Source: Acanthopleura granulata (lineage: Eukaryota; Mollusca; Polyplacophora; Chitonida; Chitonidae). From it: a stretch of DNA of 64,000 bases. The notes under the pieces were generated by a model. It was not told the origin of the DNA and did not search any database. It was given only the letters and a program-made list of their open reading frames with translations. Below, piece after piece: positions 15,301 to 25,800 of this stretch; position 1 is the stretch's first letter, and every line of letters starts with the position of its first letter. Location: the NCBI GenBank assembly GCA_016165875.1, contig JABBOT010000003.1:21488873-21552872 (forward strand), read 5' to 3'. The translations under genes were made by a program, and so were the position numbers.

Positions 15301-17159
15301 ACTGCACATGGATTTTCATTTTAAAATTACTTACATAGATCACCATAACCCATCAACAACTTCTGAGAAAAACACAAACTTTACAGTAACACCTTTAGTT
15401 TGCAATAGTTTGGGACTGAATGTTTCGGCTTTTAGCTATGAATTCAGCAAAAGAGTAGACGAGGCATTTTAAAAATTGCTGACCTAGATTAACATTCCCC
15501 ATCAACAAATTATTGGGAAGAAAAAACAAAAAAACTTTACATTAATAGTTTCCACAAGTTTAATAGTTTTGAATTCAGCAGATGTGTAGTTGACTTAAAA
15601 TGAGAGAATGACTAGGTCAGCGCCAAAGAAAAATGATGCACTTGAAACTGCTGACTGTTTAAGTTTAGTCAAGCCTTCAGATCATGTGTTGTGACATATA
15701 TGCAAATAGGAGATGAAAATTAAACAGACTGTTTCATTTACAGACAACAGGACAGGGTAAACTTGGTAAAATCCATCATTATCTTGCATCAGACAAAATT
15801 CTCTGCTTTTGATTGGAGAGTAACAGTCATGTAGTAGATATATATATCTCTATACGCTGTAGCAGATACTATATGCATCTGATGACTCAACAGTAGGGAG
15901 AATGTCATGTCAACAGTTACAATGCGATGCACCAATGACACAAACGCCACAATGTTACGAAAGAAAGTTCAATAAACATTGTCATTAATGTTATGACGTC
16001 ATAATTCCCAGATCACTGCTTGGTCATTCAAACATCCTGGACACAACAGGAAATTATTGTTGACGCTTCTTTTGTTTTTCAAGAGACAAATATTTCTTCC
16101 GCCGAATAAATTTGTTACATGGTTACTGACTGAAAGGATACGAAACTATATGAGGTCAACAAGCCTCACAAGAGAGCTTACAGACCCCATATAGTTTCAT
16201 ATCTTCACTCAGTAACTAATATAAGCTGAATCGGCATTGGAGCCGTCGCGCAAGATTAACACTGTTTGGACGAGACATTAGTGGATGCTTTCACAAACAC
16301 AAAATAACGCTAAAAAGATATGATTTCCATTAGTCTCTATACCTTAGAATGTTGTTGTTGTAGCGACTACCATGAATCAAGTCCTTTCAGTGTTGTTTCG
16401 CATTAGCTTGCGAAAGCACCCACTCATGTCTCGCCCAAACAACGTTAATCTTGCAAGACGGCTCCAATGCCAATTCACCTTATTACTGCAGCGATCAACA
16501 TGTACCACACAATCTGAGGGAAATCAAGGACAATGTTACTCAGGGGACCACCAGAAAAATCACCTCTAAATTTCTACAGCCATAAACCTGACATGCAACA
16601 CTACACAGTATTCTCAGAAACTGTGGAACAACTGATTCAACAATCTATAATAACTCTGATATAAACGCTTTTCTACTACATATCTCTTACTACACGATTT
16701 ATCGGATTTGTGTTCAGCCGGTCAATTGAAAATGGGGATTTTTTTTTCCTCTGCTAGTCATGCTAAGGTAGTCAGTTTCAGTCTACAAACTGAATACAGC
16801 CCGGATTTGCTAAATACCCTTTGGCGAATGTTACCCGATCCCAAAACAACCCTTCTGGATATCCCATATGTTCATGTTACGAACATAGTCATAACTGACC
16901 GATACTTTATCAACCATATCGTCAATCTGCCCGGCCAAACTTGATCCCGTCAACTCGACCGATTTTCTCACACCCAAAACCAACGACTCCTTACATATAT
17001 ATCAGTAGGACAGTTTGATCGCTCCACAGATGGACAACATATTCGATCTACTGTTTAATCTGACCGATGCCGAGAAATACGTTGATGTTAGTTGTCCGTT
17101 TTCAAGAAAACTACCCATTCATATAAAGGCCATGCATGCTGCTCACCCGTGGAAGCCAT
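3395..17159 (-). CDS. EIF4B: Eukaryotic translation initiation factor 4B (16 coding exons)
   Basis: eIF4B stimulates the eIF4A helicase and helps recruit the 43S complex to mRNA in the cytoplasm. Coding exons, in transcript order: 17147-17159, 15006-15161, 14425-14627, 14006-14113, 13440-13491, 13004-13105, 12143-12523, 11640-11871, 9808-9845, 8968-9193, 7865-7974, 6151-6437, 5646-5721, 4325-4442, 3974-4043, 3395-3463. Every junction has GT/AG and matching phase, and the sum is 2241 nt (746 aa; human is 611). Visible landmarks: [13 protein letters not shown] near the N-terminus, LPTAPRAAR (aa 77-85), one RRM (aa ~100-171; RNP2 AFLGNL, RNP1 RGFGYAEF), DRYG/RGY-rich repeats (aa ~210-415), [32 protein letters not shown], and an acidic C-terminus ending DEVGQDEED. 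The first exon (ATG GCT TCC ACG G, donor GTGAGC, A at -3) is inferred by phase and by fit to the family N-terminus, so it is the least certain exon. The extra length lies mainly in the repeat region. Confidence 0.93.
4757..5032 (-). mobile_element. SINE family 1, nearly full length, in an EIF4B intron
   Basis: From the TTTATTTATT tail through CAGCATTATGATGGGAGGAAA and GAGCTGGACTTGAACTCACG (B box) to ACAGACTGAGCCACGAATG (A box). It lies between EIF4B exons 4325-4442 and 5646-5721. Confidence 0.9.
7190..7375 (+). repeat. Dispersed repeat copy (about 180 bp)
   Basis: CTTCAACCTTTTCACATGTG, GTGTTCATTCAACCATATTC, TGATGG resembles 31078-31273 at most positions over the first 60 bases. Family unknown; lies in an EIF4B intron. 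Confidence 0.4.
8484..8532 (-). mobile_element. Possible SINE family 1 core fragment
   Basis: GGGGGAGACCCACCACCATCCACAGGTTGCCGGCCAGTG resembles the reverse complement of the middle of family 1 (CCACGACCATCTGCAGGTTGCTGGCAG in other copies; both cited in part). No ends are visible. Confidence 0.45.
8660..8987. repeat. 54-bp tandem repeat (6 copies) overlapping an EIF4B splice donor
   Basis: The 19-base word TGTAATCAATACACAGTGA recurs at 8671, 8725, 8779, 8833, 8887 and 8941, exactly 54 bp apart. Each unit also contains, on the minus strand, the last ~18 bases of EIF4B exon 8968-9193 and its donor (ATTACAGGAAAGACTG then GTCAG). The copy nearest the exon is the one used in the gene model. The other five copies lie in the intron. 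One unit has GACTGTCCTG in place of the common CTTTCCTG. Confidence 0.93.
11645..11762 (-). repeat. EIF4B: Coding tandem repeat: RERY-type hexapeptides in EIF4B
   Basis: In exon 11640-11871 about six 18-bp units encode [30 protein letters not shown] and NSRDRS. This is a second, different hexapeptide array following the GGDRGY block and also keeps the frame. It is low-complexity, charged and tyrosine-rich, and probably disordered. Confidence 0.85.
12162..12359 (-). repeat. EIF4B: Coding tandem repeat: 11 hexapeptides of type GGDRGY in EIF4B
   Basis: Eleven consecutive 18-bp units in exon 12143-12523 encode GGDRGY or close variants ([12 protein letters not shown]). They use alternating synonymous codons (GAC/GAT, CGG/CGA/AGA). 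The block sits in the position of the DRYG region, which mediates eIF4B self-association and eIF3 contact in vertebrates. Codon variation between units shows the array is not very recent, and the reading frame is intact throughout. Confidence 0.9.
13699..13957 (-). mobile_element. SINE family 1 in the EIF4B RRM intron
   Basis: Reverse orientation, diverged: CTGGTGTTTTATGCTGTACAC, TCATTATGGTGGGAAGAAAT, CTGGACTTGAACTCACAGC (B box), and TTAACCCCCTCTGCCATGAA (decayed A box). The first segment is cited in part. It lies between exons 13440-13491 and 14006-14113. Confidence 0.85.
14006..14627 (-). other. EIF4B: EIF4B RRM, split over two exons
   Basis: Exon 14425-14627 carries RNP2 ([13 protein letters not shown]) and exon 14006-14113 carries RNP1 ([11 protein letters not shown]). 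They join in phase 0. The last beta strand ([10 protein letters not shown]) is in exon 13440-13491, also phase 0 at its start. The RRM binds RNA non-specifically in eIF4B of other animals; that role here is inferred from family membership. Confidence 0.9.
16121..16216. repeat. Inverted repeat beside the MITE
   Basis: The arm 16121-16157 (GGTTACTGACTGAAAGGATA...) pairs with 16182-16216 (ending CTTCACTCAGTAACT) with a ~24-base loop and a few mismatches. It ends a few bases before the left TA of the MITE. It could be a remnant of a second foldback element or part of a composite. Confidence 0.75.
16224..16480. mobile_element. MITE with long terminal inverted repeats and TA flanks (EIF4B intron 1)
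   Basis: 257-bp non-coding element. The left arm 16224-16292 (AGCTGAATCGGCATTGGAGC...) pairs with the right arm 16413-16480 on the opposite strand (AGGTGAATTGGCATTGGAGC...), about 69 bp with roughly ten mismatches. The dinucleotide TA lies directly outside both ends (16222-16223 and 16481-16482), as for Tc1/mariner-type insertions. No transposase. Confidence 0.85.
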
Positions 17160-17300
17160 GTTGGTCATGGAAAAGATTCGTCAATTTCCGCCAGGCACGT
17201 TGAACACGTACCGGAAACTGCCGAACGACCCATGTTAGCCTAGAGCGTAAGGCCTGCAAGGCCGGCTACACTCGGTCTGATCACAACAAAGGTGGGTAAG
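17160..17300. promoter_or_regulatory. Probable EIF4B promoter/5' UTR, possibly shared with LZTFL1
   Basis: This segment lies directly upstream of the inferred EIF4B start codon (minus strand, 17159). It is richer in CG dinucleotides than the flanking introns (ACGTACCGG, GCCGAACGACC, AAGGCCGGC). On the plus strand a strong donor-like sequence (GGTGG|GTAAGT, intron from 17296) could end a non-coding first exon of LZTFL1, the next gene on that strand. No TATA box is evident. The call rests on position and composition only. Confidence 0.4.
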
Positions 17301-19063
17301 TCCGAAAATCAATGCCACTGGTCCATGGCATAGAGAGAGAGAAAAGGAAAATATCACAGGTTTACACAAGAAGTATAGAAATAAAGCATAACGAGGAGCT
17401 GATGCTATTGTTTTGCTCTTGTTATTTTTAGCATATTTTTATATTTTCCTCTTGACACCCCGTTCTTAAAAAGTTTGGTAAATATCATTTACTTATGTGG
17501 GTGGTGGGCACTTGTAACGCTTCAGAATAACATCTTTTAAGAACTATCAACAGTGAGCATGTGAGGTTATTCGTCCTGAAACTGTATATCGAAAATGTAT
17601 CACATTTAGTTCTGTGAAATGAAAAACATCAGCCTAAAAAACTAACTAAATTTCCCATTGCCAATAATCGTAGACTACAGCACGAGATGCACATTTTCAT
17701 TGGTAAAGATCATCATTCGGCCATCTCCGACAAGAAAACGAAAGCTGTCGATGGGATTAGAATTACATGTTTCCCAATCAATCAGAACCACTTTCCCATG
17801 TTTCAAAGTCATTTTTGATAGTGTTCACAAAAATAATGCGAATGATGTGATTTTTGCGAGAATTTGGAAACTTGGCTTAGTCTAGCATTTTATCCCACAA
17901 ATCTATTTCCGGTAATGGTCTCCAACCAAGCCAAATAGCCGAGTGTATCCTGATTCGACCATCGCATATTTTGATAGGAATAACAGTTCTTTGCTTTTGA
18001 TCGGTGACACTGTCAGCAATAATGGTAAAAATTATGATTAAGTCACATGCGTTTATGTTAATCTGATATTTCAGTTAATGATAAAGCTTTTATTCTCGAA
18101 CTGACAGCACCTGCGCTTGCCCAGCTCCAGTCCCAAGGCTTACAAATACCGTCCATGAAACATACAGCGTCGAAAGCATTGGTTTGATGTTGACGCCTTG
18201 AGTGTTGTCACCATGAAGTCAGACACCTGCATAACCAGGCGGTCGTTCTTGTCCTCATTTTAGTTGAACTAAAGGCATTTCTACACTGGAAATAGTGACA
18301 GCTATCACCCCCCCCCCCAACTTCATCTGCTCCACGAAATTATTTATGCAGCTCCCCTCCAAAACAAAAGAATACAAAAAAGCACCCAGATTAATGCCAC
18401 ATCCGGACTATCATCCAAGATCATGGGATACTCGCAGTGTTTTTTGGGTTTTCATTATGCTCACTAGCACAGTTAAATAATATATCTAGTTTTAATGGTT
18501 TCAATAGGATTATATATTTTTTTAACCTTTGCCATCATTTACTTGCATGGATCTAGTTCAATGGCTGGTACTGCTGTAGCCAGGTTAAATTAGTTTACTT
18601 GAAGCTTACTTGACTTTAATTTCCTGTGGTGAACATTTTAATGACTATTATCCTTGTTTGAGTTTATGGAATAGCAATATGTGAATTGCCAGCCTGAATC
18701 ACATTCACATAACCATGTTTTTAATGTGGCAGATCTTGTGGAAATAATGACTGGCTTATTTGAATTTGATAAGAAAAAACTTGAGCATTAAAGTAGTTTG
18801 TGTCTGACCCAGTAGCTGTATGTGTATCTGCTTGAAAAATTACATTTGTTTCCATATGGTGTCAGATGTTCTGATGTGTTTGTGGCTCCTTCAGACATCT
18901 CTGGTTTAATGGCCACTGTGTCTGAACAGATAACATGTCACGGACTGGAGTGAACCATGGCCATTGATGCTTGTGTGACAGGTTGAATAATGTATAGTTT
19001 GTTGAAGAACACTTGTCTCCCCTCAGTATGGTGGGCACATCTGTTCATCACTTGTCAGTGTAT

Positions 19064-19320
19064 ATGGGGCCTCCATGGCTCAGTAGGTTAGCGTGCTTGT
19101 GCAGCACAATGACCCAGAAGCCTCCTCACTGCAGTTGCTGTGAGTTCAAGTCCAGCTCATGCTGGCTTCATCTTCGGACGTACGTGGGAAGGTCTGCCAG
19201 ATGGTCGTGGGTTTCCACCAGGCTCTGCCCAGTTTCCTCCCACCATAATGCTTGTCGTCTTCATATAAGTGAAATAATCTTGAGTACGGCATCAAACAGA
19301 AAGCAAATAAATAAATAAGC
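19064..19320 (+). mobile_element. SINE family 1, full length
   Basis: GGGGCCTCCATGGCTCAGTA (A box), GTGAGTTCAAGTCCAGCTC (B box), GTTTCCTCCCACCATAATGC (core), AAATAATCTTGAGTACGGC, then (AAAT)n tail. Lies upstream of LZTFL1 exon 19862-19986. Confidence 0.92.
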
Positions 19321-19593
19321 AAACTTGTCGGAATGACATTAAACAGTGGTCAGACATATAAATTATGTGTGGGAAAGTTTGTCAGTAACTTGATTTAAGA
19401 TTACCTTGAGCAGTCTGATTGCCTCCACCATTAAAACTGACTGCCATCATACATGCATAAGTGAGAAATGTTTGATCATTCAACAACAATCAATCAATTA
19501 CACACTGATACCGCGAGCGGTCTATAAGACATCTCCTGTTTTGAAAGACAACAGTACCGCATTTGCAGATATAATTCCTGTCCACGATTCGTC

Positions 19594-19845
19594 CTGGGGC
19601 CTCTGTGGCAAAGGGGGTTAGCTGACTAGTGCAGAATAATGACCTCAAGGTGCCTCTCTTCAATGCAGTCACTATGAGTTCATGCCTAGTTCATGCTGGC
19701 TTCCTCTCCAGTCATACATGGGTAGGTTTGCCAGTAACCTGCTGGGTTTCCTCCCAGCATAATGCTGGACTCCATGGTTTAAGTGAAATATTCTTGAGTG
19801 TGGTGCAAAATGACAATCAAATACATAAATACATGTAAATAAACT
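19594..19845 (+). mobile_element. SINE family 1, full length, diverged
   Basis: TGGGGCCTCTGTGGCAAAGG head, ATGAGTTCATGCCTAGTTCA (altered B box), TTTCCTCCCAGCATAATGCT core, GTGAAATATTCTTGAGTGTG, and a tail of AAATACATAAATACATG. Ends 17 bp before LZTFL1 exon 19862-19986, so it is close to that acceptor. Confidence 0.9.
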
Positions 19846-19861
19846 ATTCGACCTGTTTCAG

Positions 19862-22800
19862 ACGTCTCTGGGGTTGAATGAAAACCACCAGACCCAGGTT
19901 ATTAACTACATGAGATTTGCCCGTTACCAGAGGGGGCTAAGACTGAGAGCGGTAGATGCCTGCTTCAAAGAACTGAAAGACAGCCGGTAACTAACTATAA
20001 GCTTATACAGATATATATACAGAGATAGAGATGCAGGGATTAATCTTTTACAACAGCAGCAGTTCTGAAGTAGGGTCTAGAAAACAGCCTTGAAAAAGTT
20101 ATCTATTAAATTTGGTTTATCAAAACACAGTTGTTAGCTTTGACTGGTTGAGCCCATTGGAATAATTTAAGAAATACTTAAACTGATAGATAAATGATTT
20201 AAAGCAGAAGGCACTGAATTTTTGTTTCTGGATTCACACAAAAAAGTGAAGGTTAAAATTAACTGTATTTATATAAGGTCACTACTCATGTGTTGTTGAG
20301 GGGCGTCTGTGGCTTACATGTAGAAGTAAGCGTGCTAGCACAGTACAATGACCCAGGAGCCTCACACCAATGTGGTCACCAAGGATTCAACTCCAGCTTT
20401 GTCTGGCTTCCTCTCTGGTCGTAAGTGGGAAAATTTGCCACCATGGTAAAAGTGACATATTTTTGGATATAACAGTCAATAAATTAATGTAAATCGTATA
20501 CATGTAAATGCGATGTTTATTTTGGCACAAATGACATTATTCCTGTATCTTCCTTAAGACTTTTCATGAAGATGGGTTAATGGAATCTTGAACTGTTAGA
20601 CCTGATTTTTCTGAGGTGACTGCAGGTTGATAGAGGAGACATACACTATAGACGAAGTAACGGACATGCTGAATGGCTTGCTGGCAGTGGTGCGAGGAGA
20701 GGTTGAGTCAGAGCTGATCAACACGGCCCATACTAACGTACTCCTTATGAGACAGGTGTTCCAACAGGCAGAGAAATGGCACCTTAAGATGCAGGCTGAT
20801 ATTTCAGAGCTGGAAAATAGGTGAGAAAAGTGCAATTGTCACACCTTCAGAGGTGGGCTTTTCCTGAAAATTTTCTGAGTTCTCACAAGATTCTCATTAC
20901 TTGCAAATTTATAGAAATCTTCCCCATCAGCCGAAGGTCTGCATATATTTGTATGCCGTTGTTTTTCCATGAATACTCCAAAGTAGATCTACGCGCTAAA
21001 ATCAACAACATGCAGTTAGTTGGGGCCGACTGATTGATTATCCATAAAGATGACTAGCTAAGTGAGGTATCTAGGCATTCTGGCTATCACATTGTGACGG
21101 TGATTTTTTTTTTCTGCCTACATTTATTTCATGTATTTAGCTTTGTACCTTTTGCTTATATGTTACATTAAACGTTACACTCTTGCTCATTGTTCGTTAA
21201 TGACAGAGAACTCCTGGAAAAGATAAAGGATTTTGAAGACCAGGAGTTTTCTGGTACAAAAAGAGATTCTGACCACTCGTTTATGAAGAGCAAACTGGAG
21301 CCGCTAAATGAAGGTGGTGGTGCTGCTCTCTTACATATGGTAATTTACCTGGTATTTGTATTTATGTGTTTTTGTTAAGATTATAAGCCTTTCATTTCAA
21401 TAGTAATCTCAACACTTGAAAAACTTGAAATATCTTTGTCAAATATTGGTGATAATTTTTCTTTCTTTTGTTTGTCATTATTTTGCGTTTTTCTGCTGTG
21501 AAATTGTAAGGAAGCTTTCATTTAAGTGGAGTAGTTGTTGTTGTACCTTTCATTTAACAAAATGGGTTTTTTAAGAGGATGTCCAAACCATTTTAATTCT
21601 TTCCATAACTTCCTTGAATTGGTTACGCATAACAGTTGGTGTGTGTATTCTTTCAATTTACAGTGGTAGTTTGAATATTCATGGAAAACTGTGTTTGTTA
21701 TATGCTTATCTTGAACTGTTTCAGAGAATTGAAGAATTGGACGCTGAAAATGAGACATTGAGGAACCGCCTCAGGGCAATTGAAGGGGAGGTAAGTCTAA
21801 AACATTAGCAAGGCATATCCTTGATGAGACTACTTGTGTCTTGTTACCAGAACTATTGAACATTTAAAGGAAGAGGCAGCAAATGCTTAATACACTGTTT
21901 ATAGAAAGCCCCAGATTTTTGCTTATTAATGATGTAAAATTCAAATTTTTCTGTCATGTCTGTTGCCAGAAAAAACCCATTTAAATTTATGCGTTATATA
22001 GAAAACACGCCTTCCATTTTGAAGCAGCCCTTGTTTGAGGCCGTGCCACCATGAGCCAATTAAAATGCTTCTTACATAGGGCCCTTGAAAGGTCACTGAC
22101 AGTGTGAACAAATTTTAATACCACAGTGGATTTTTTGTGACTTCTAACTAATGACCGACACACAAATTAATATTCATGAGTAGACATTTGACATTAAACT
22201 TATTTCATTTGAATAATGGTAATTTTTAAGTTTTCTGCTTTTTGTCTGTCTTTAAAGTAACTTTCTATCACATCAGTAAAATGTTTAACCCAGGAAGCAT
22301 AGACCAGCGTCTCGTCCAAAACAAACGAAGCATGCAAATTTCTCTTGCAGGCAGTATACTACACAATGTTAAAATGTGACACTTAGACTTGTCCAAATAA
22401 AGGTTGAAAAAGTAGTTGTCAAACATATCCTGTGTCTCTATCCAATTAAGTTTAATGCCAGTGTTCACACCCACACAAATATTAACATTTTTCCCTAAAT
22501 TTCTGATCTGTTTGTAAGGAAATAAAAAAATAAAAGCGAAAATGCCTTTGATATATGCAAGCCTTCTGCGCTCTCAGCGGGGTCACGTAGGCTGCAGTTT
22601 TTATATAATCTATACTCTCCACACCTTCTGTGCCTTTTGCTGAATGACAGAAGGCGTGAAGGTTGCAGTTTTCTTTATAACCATGCCCTTTCCGGGGTTG
22701 CGGAGGGCGCGGTCTACAATGAGCAATATCAGCCACCTTAGAATATTGTTGCTTTTGACGAAAACACCTAGACGCAAAAATTATTTAATGTTTTCCACAA

Positions 22801-25800
22801 GGCAGCAATGATGTGAAAGTTTTGCACTTGAGTGGTATAGACAATGGGGGTTCTCGCTCACCTGGTGCTGGGAGCCTCCACACCCCCTAGAGAGCTCCCA
22901 GAACGAGAGTAGGATGACCTTGCACTGGCCTTTTAGATTGTCCAGACTTGCTGGGAGGAGCACACTACTACCGTGTTGAACATCGCTCAGTGTGACAAAC
23001 ATATTCAGCAGTATGTTTGATAATCCATTTTCGTTCAATAGTAAGGTAACCCATTACCCACAAGATGATGCATGGAGTCTGGCCAACAACCCCTACGACT
23101 GGAGGCAGTACGAGAGAATTTGCGCCGAGTTTCGGGTCCCCCGAGACACAGACTGGCAGCAAAAAAGAAGTGGAAACAATGGGTTAGGCGTGGCTTATTA
23201 TTGTGTCACGAGGACAGGATACGTGAAATCACATTACGACTGTGATTCTGGCCACATGTCATTCCAGCAAACACCGGACAAATTTTACATTGATTTTATC
23301 TCGCAAGGCAGTGAGGCCAATCAAGCATGGGCCACCTTCATCCTCGACAAATCTGAAGGAACATGTGAATGACACCATTAGAACCTATGTTTGGGTAATC
23401 CTCAGAGCACAGGCACAGATGAGCAGCAGTATCTTAGGCACAGAAGGCACTGCATTTGACGTACAGAAGCAGTTCGTACCTAATGTCGAAGACACCATAA
23501 CCAGACCTGTTCACCTTCCCTCAGCCATAGAACAGTACCGAAACGTCATGAGGTATGCCCGCTCCAGGGTGGATTATGCGTTTGGCGTGGGTCTGTACAG
23601 GGCGCCAAGTAATATGGACCTGCGAATCGAAAATATCAGTGGCTATAACAACAAGATCGTCATAGCCACAACAAACTAGAAACTCGGGGTCAACGGAAAC
23701 GTAAACTTGCCTGGGGCAGTTCATGCGCCTTCAACTGTGGAGACAAGCATTATAAAGCCGCAGCCAGCTGCAGTACCCTTTCCGACTAAAGTAGTACCCA
23801 GACCCGTGCCAGCAGTGCCGCCTACAGTTTCACCGAGATCACCGAAAGAGAGAGCATGATGAAGAAAAGGTGGTGTTCGTAGTACTTAGCATCCACCTCA
23901 GGCTAATCTGGTCACGCAAGATGTACCCGAACAGCCGCATAAATGATTCCACCTATGGCGACAACCAGGGCCCAAGTATTCTCGGCAACCCAGTTCACGG
24001 CCTTGCCTAATGTGCTGAGGGGTCAAGAGAAGATGCTTCCTGTAATACCTGGGAGAGCTGGTGCGGCTTTACGGGCGAGCTTAGGTAGAAGCCTGCTCAG
24101 GGCCCACAGGTGCTTTTTTACCCACTCCTTCAGACAGCCTTTGTCGGTTGGCTCAGGAGGTGGTGTTGCTGGAGCTGGTGCTGCAGAGCCCCCCGGTGGG
24201 CGCAAACACCTATGCAGATATCGCCATTCCGATTGTAGTGAGCAACAACGCAGTTGTGATGCCTTTCTTGCTCAGCATTCAGTGAATTCATCAACGCCTG
24301 CGGCTTAGCAAGGTTGTTGATATGTTTGCCTGAGATAGTCTGCAATACCTTATCAAGGCCTAGCAGATCATGGGTAGGCAGCTTACAGGCAGGCAGTGGG
24401 GAGTCCATGATCGTGGCAAGGATCTCATCGACAGCATTATCTGTGAAGCTTGTCTCCCTAATCTGGACTGCATCTTCAGCCTTCTTTCGCAGCCGCACTT
24501 ATGTCCTGAATCACGACGGTATCGATGCGACCAGCTACTTCGCCCAACATCCTATTAGTGGTCTGGATGGCTGCAACACCCTGAGCCAGCTGTGTCTTCT
24601 TGGGATCCCCCCTGGACCATTCGATGAGCCCCAGATCTTCTCTGATGGCAGCCCCCTTCCTGGTCGGCGGCCTATGGTTGAGAGTGCTACTGGCTTGCCT
24701 ATCTGAGAGTTGATAATCGTGAGGTCGGAATATGCTTTAAACCGCAAACGACTTTTGATGAGCTCAAACTTACATGGGTCTCGGCCATTTGAGGGGGTAA
24801 GACCTCTCTCCACCATGGCGTCATTTACTGCTGACTGGCGGAGCTCCTGATACAACGATACACGAGTCCCAGTGGCTCCAGTGTCAGTCATCCATGTCAT
24901 CATCTATGGGAACGGTTTCTTCATTGTCTTCTACATCATCATGGTCAAACATTGGGTTATCGAAATTAAAGTCTGCCATGTTGGCTATTGAACATCGTAG
25001 CCCAATTATTGAACATTGCCGCCCAACATTCAATAACCATGATGTCCAACGTATACTGACACAAGTTCAATCCTTACCGCCGCCTGAGAACCCCCTTTGG
25101 GTTCAAGAGTGTGTGTTCCCCAAATCTCGGCCCCCATGATGTCATTGTCCCTGGGACTGCAAGACTGGCCTTCACTATCTCACTAAACTCTCCCTACGAT
25201 GACCATAAAGTGGTTCAGAACCTCATCCGTGCTGTGGTAAAGAAGATCACGATCACTATCAGCCGCATTGAGGTATTGTAGATAGATGACAGCGACGTCT
25301 TCCACTGCTATATGGATCTTTGGAAGACGGAAAAGGAGAGAGAGTGCCCACTACCAGGGAATCAACACTTCAGCTGGCCAAAGTATTATCAAAATCCACC
25401 TTGGCACACCAACTGCCACTGATGCTGCAATCGCTGCCGCCTATTGCCACCTATACTACGTCTCCCTCGACTGAGTTGCTGGAGAGCCATATGCCATTCT
25501 GTCAGTAAACCCTGGGGGACACGCTCGAATACGATCTAACTTTCAACAACTACAGCCACGTAATCCGAGCCACAGGGGATGCTGATGACCTGGCAACCAG
25601 TTACTCCATTGACAGCATCAAGTACGATATGGTCACTGAGCTCAAGCTCGCCCGGATGATCCTGGCAATACTGTACGACCGCATGCTCCAGAAACGCATA
25701 ATCTGCTGTAAAAAGAGCAATACCCTGTGGAACATCAACCTCAACATAACTGCCCACTTTATGAAAGGCATCTTGATGCTGTTCGATGACCCAACCACGG

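Larger units (their letters stand above)
17300..19861 (+). other. Upstream/intron 1 region of LZTFL1
   Basis: No convincing ORF or RNA gene is seen. It probably contains the first intron, and possibly the missing first coding exon, of LZTFL1. Contents: a C homopolymer at about 18308-18317, two SINE copies near the 3' end, and otherwise AT-rich unique-looking sequence. Confidence 0.5.

Noticed and set aside
18888..18915. Resemblance of TTCAGACATCTCTGGTTTAATG to the start of LZTFL1 exon 19862
   Set aside because: Only about 20 bases match imperfectly and the following sequence is unrelated, so chance or a tiny duplication is enough.
22616..22656. Short hairpin CCTTCTGT ... ACAGAAGG left of the Maverick
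   Set aside because: Eight-base arms occur by chance at this scale; no link to the element ends was found.
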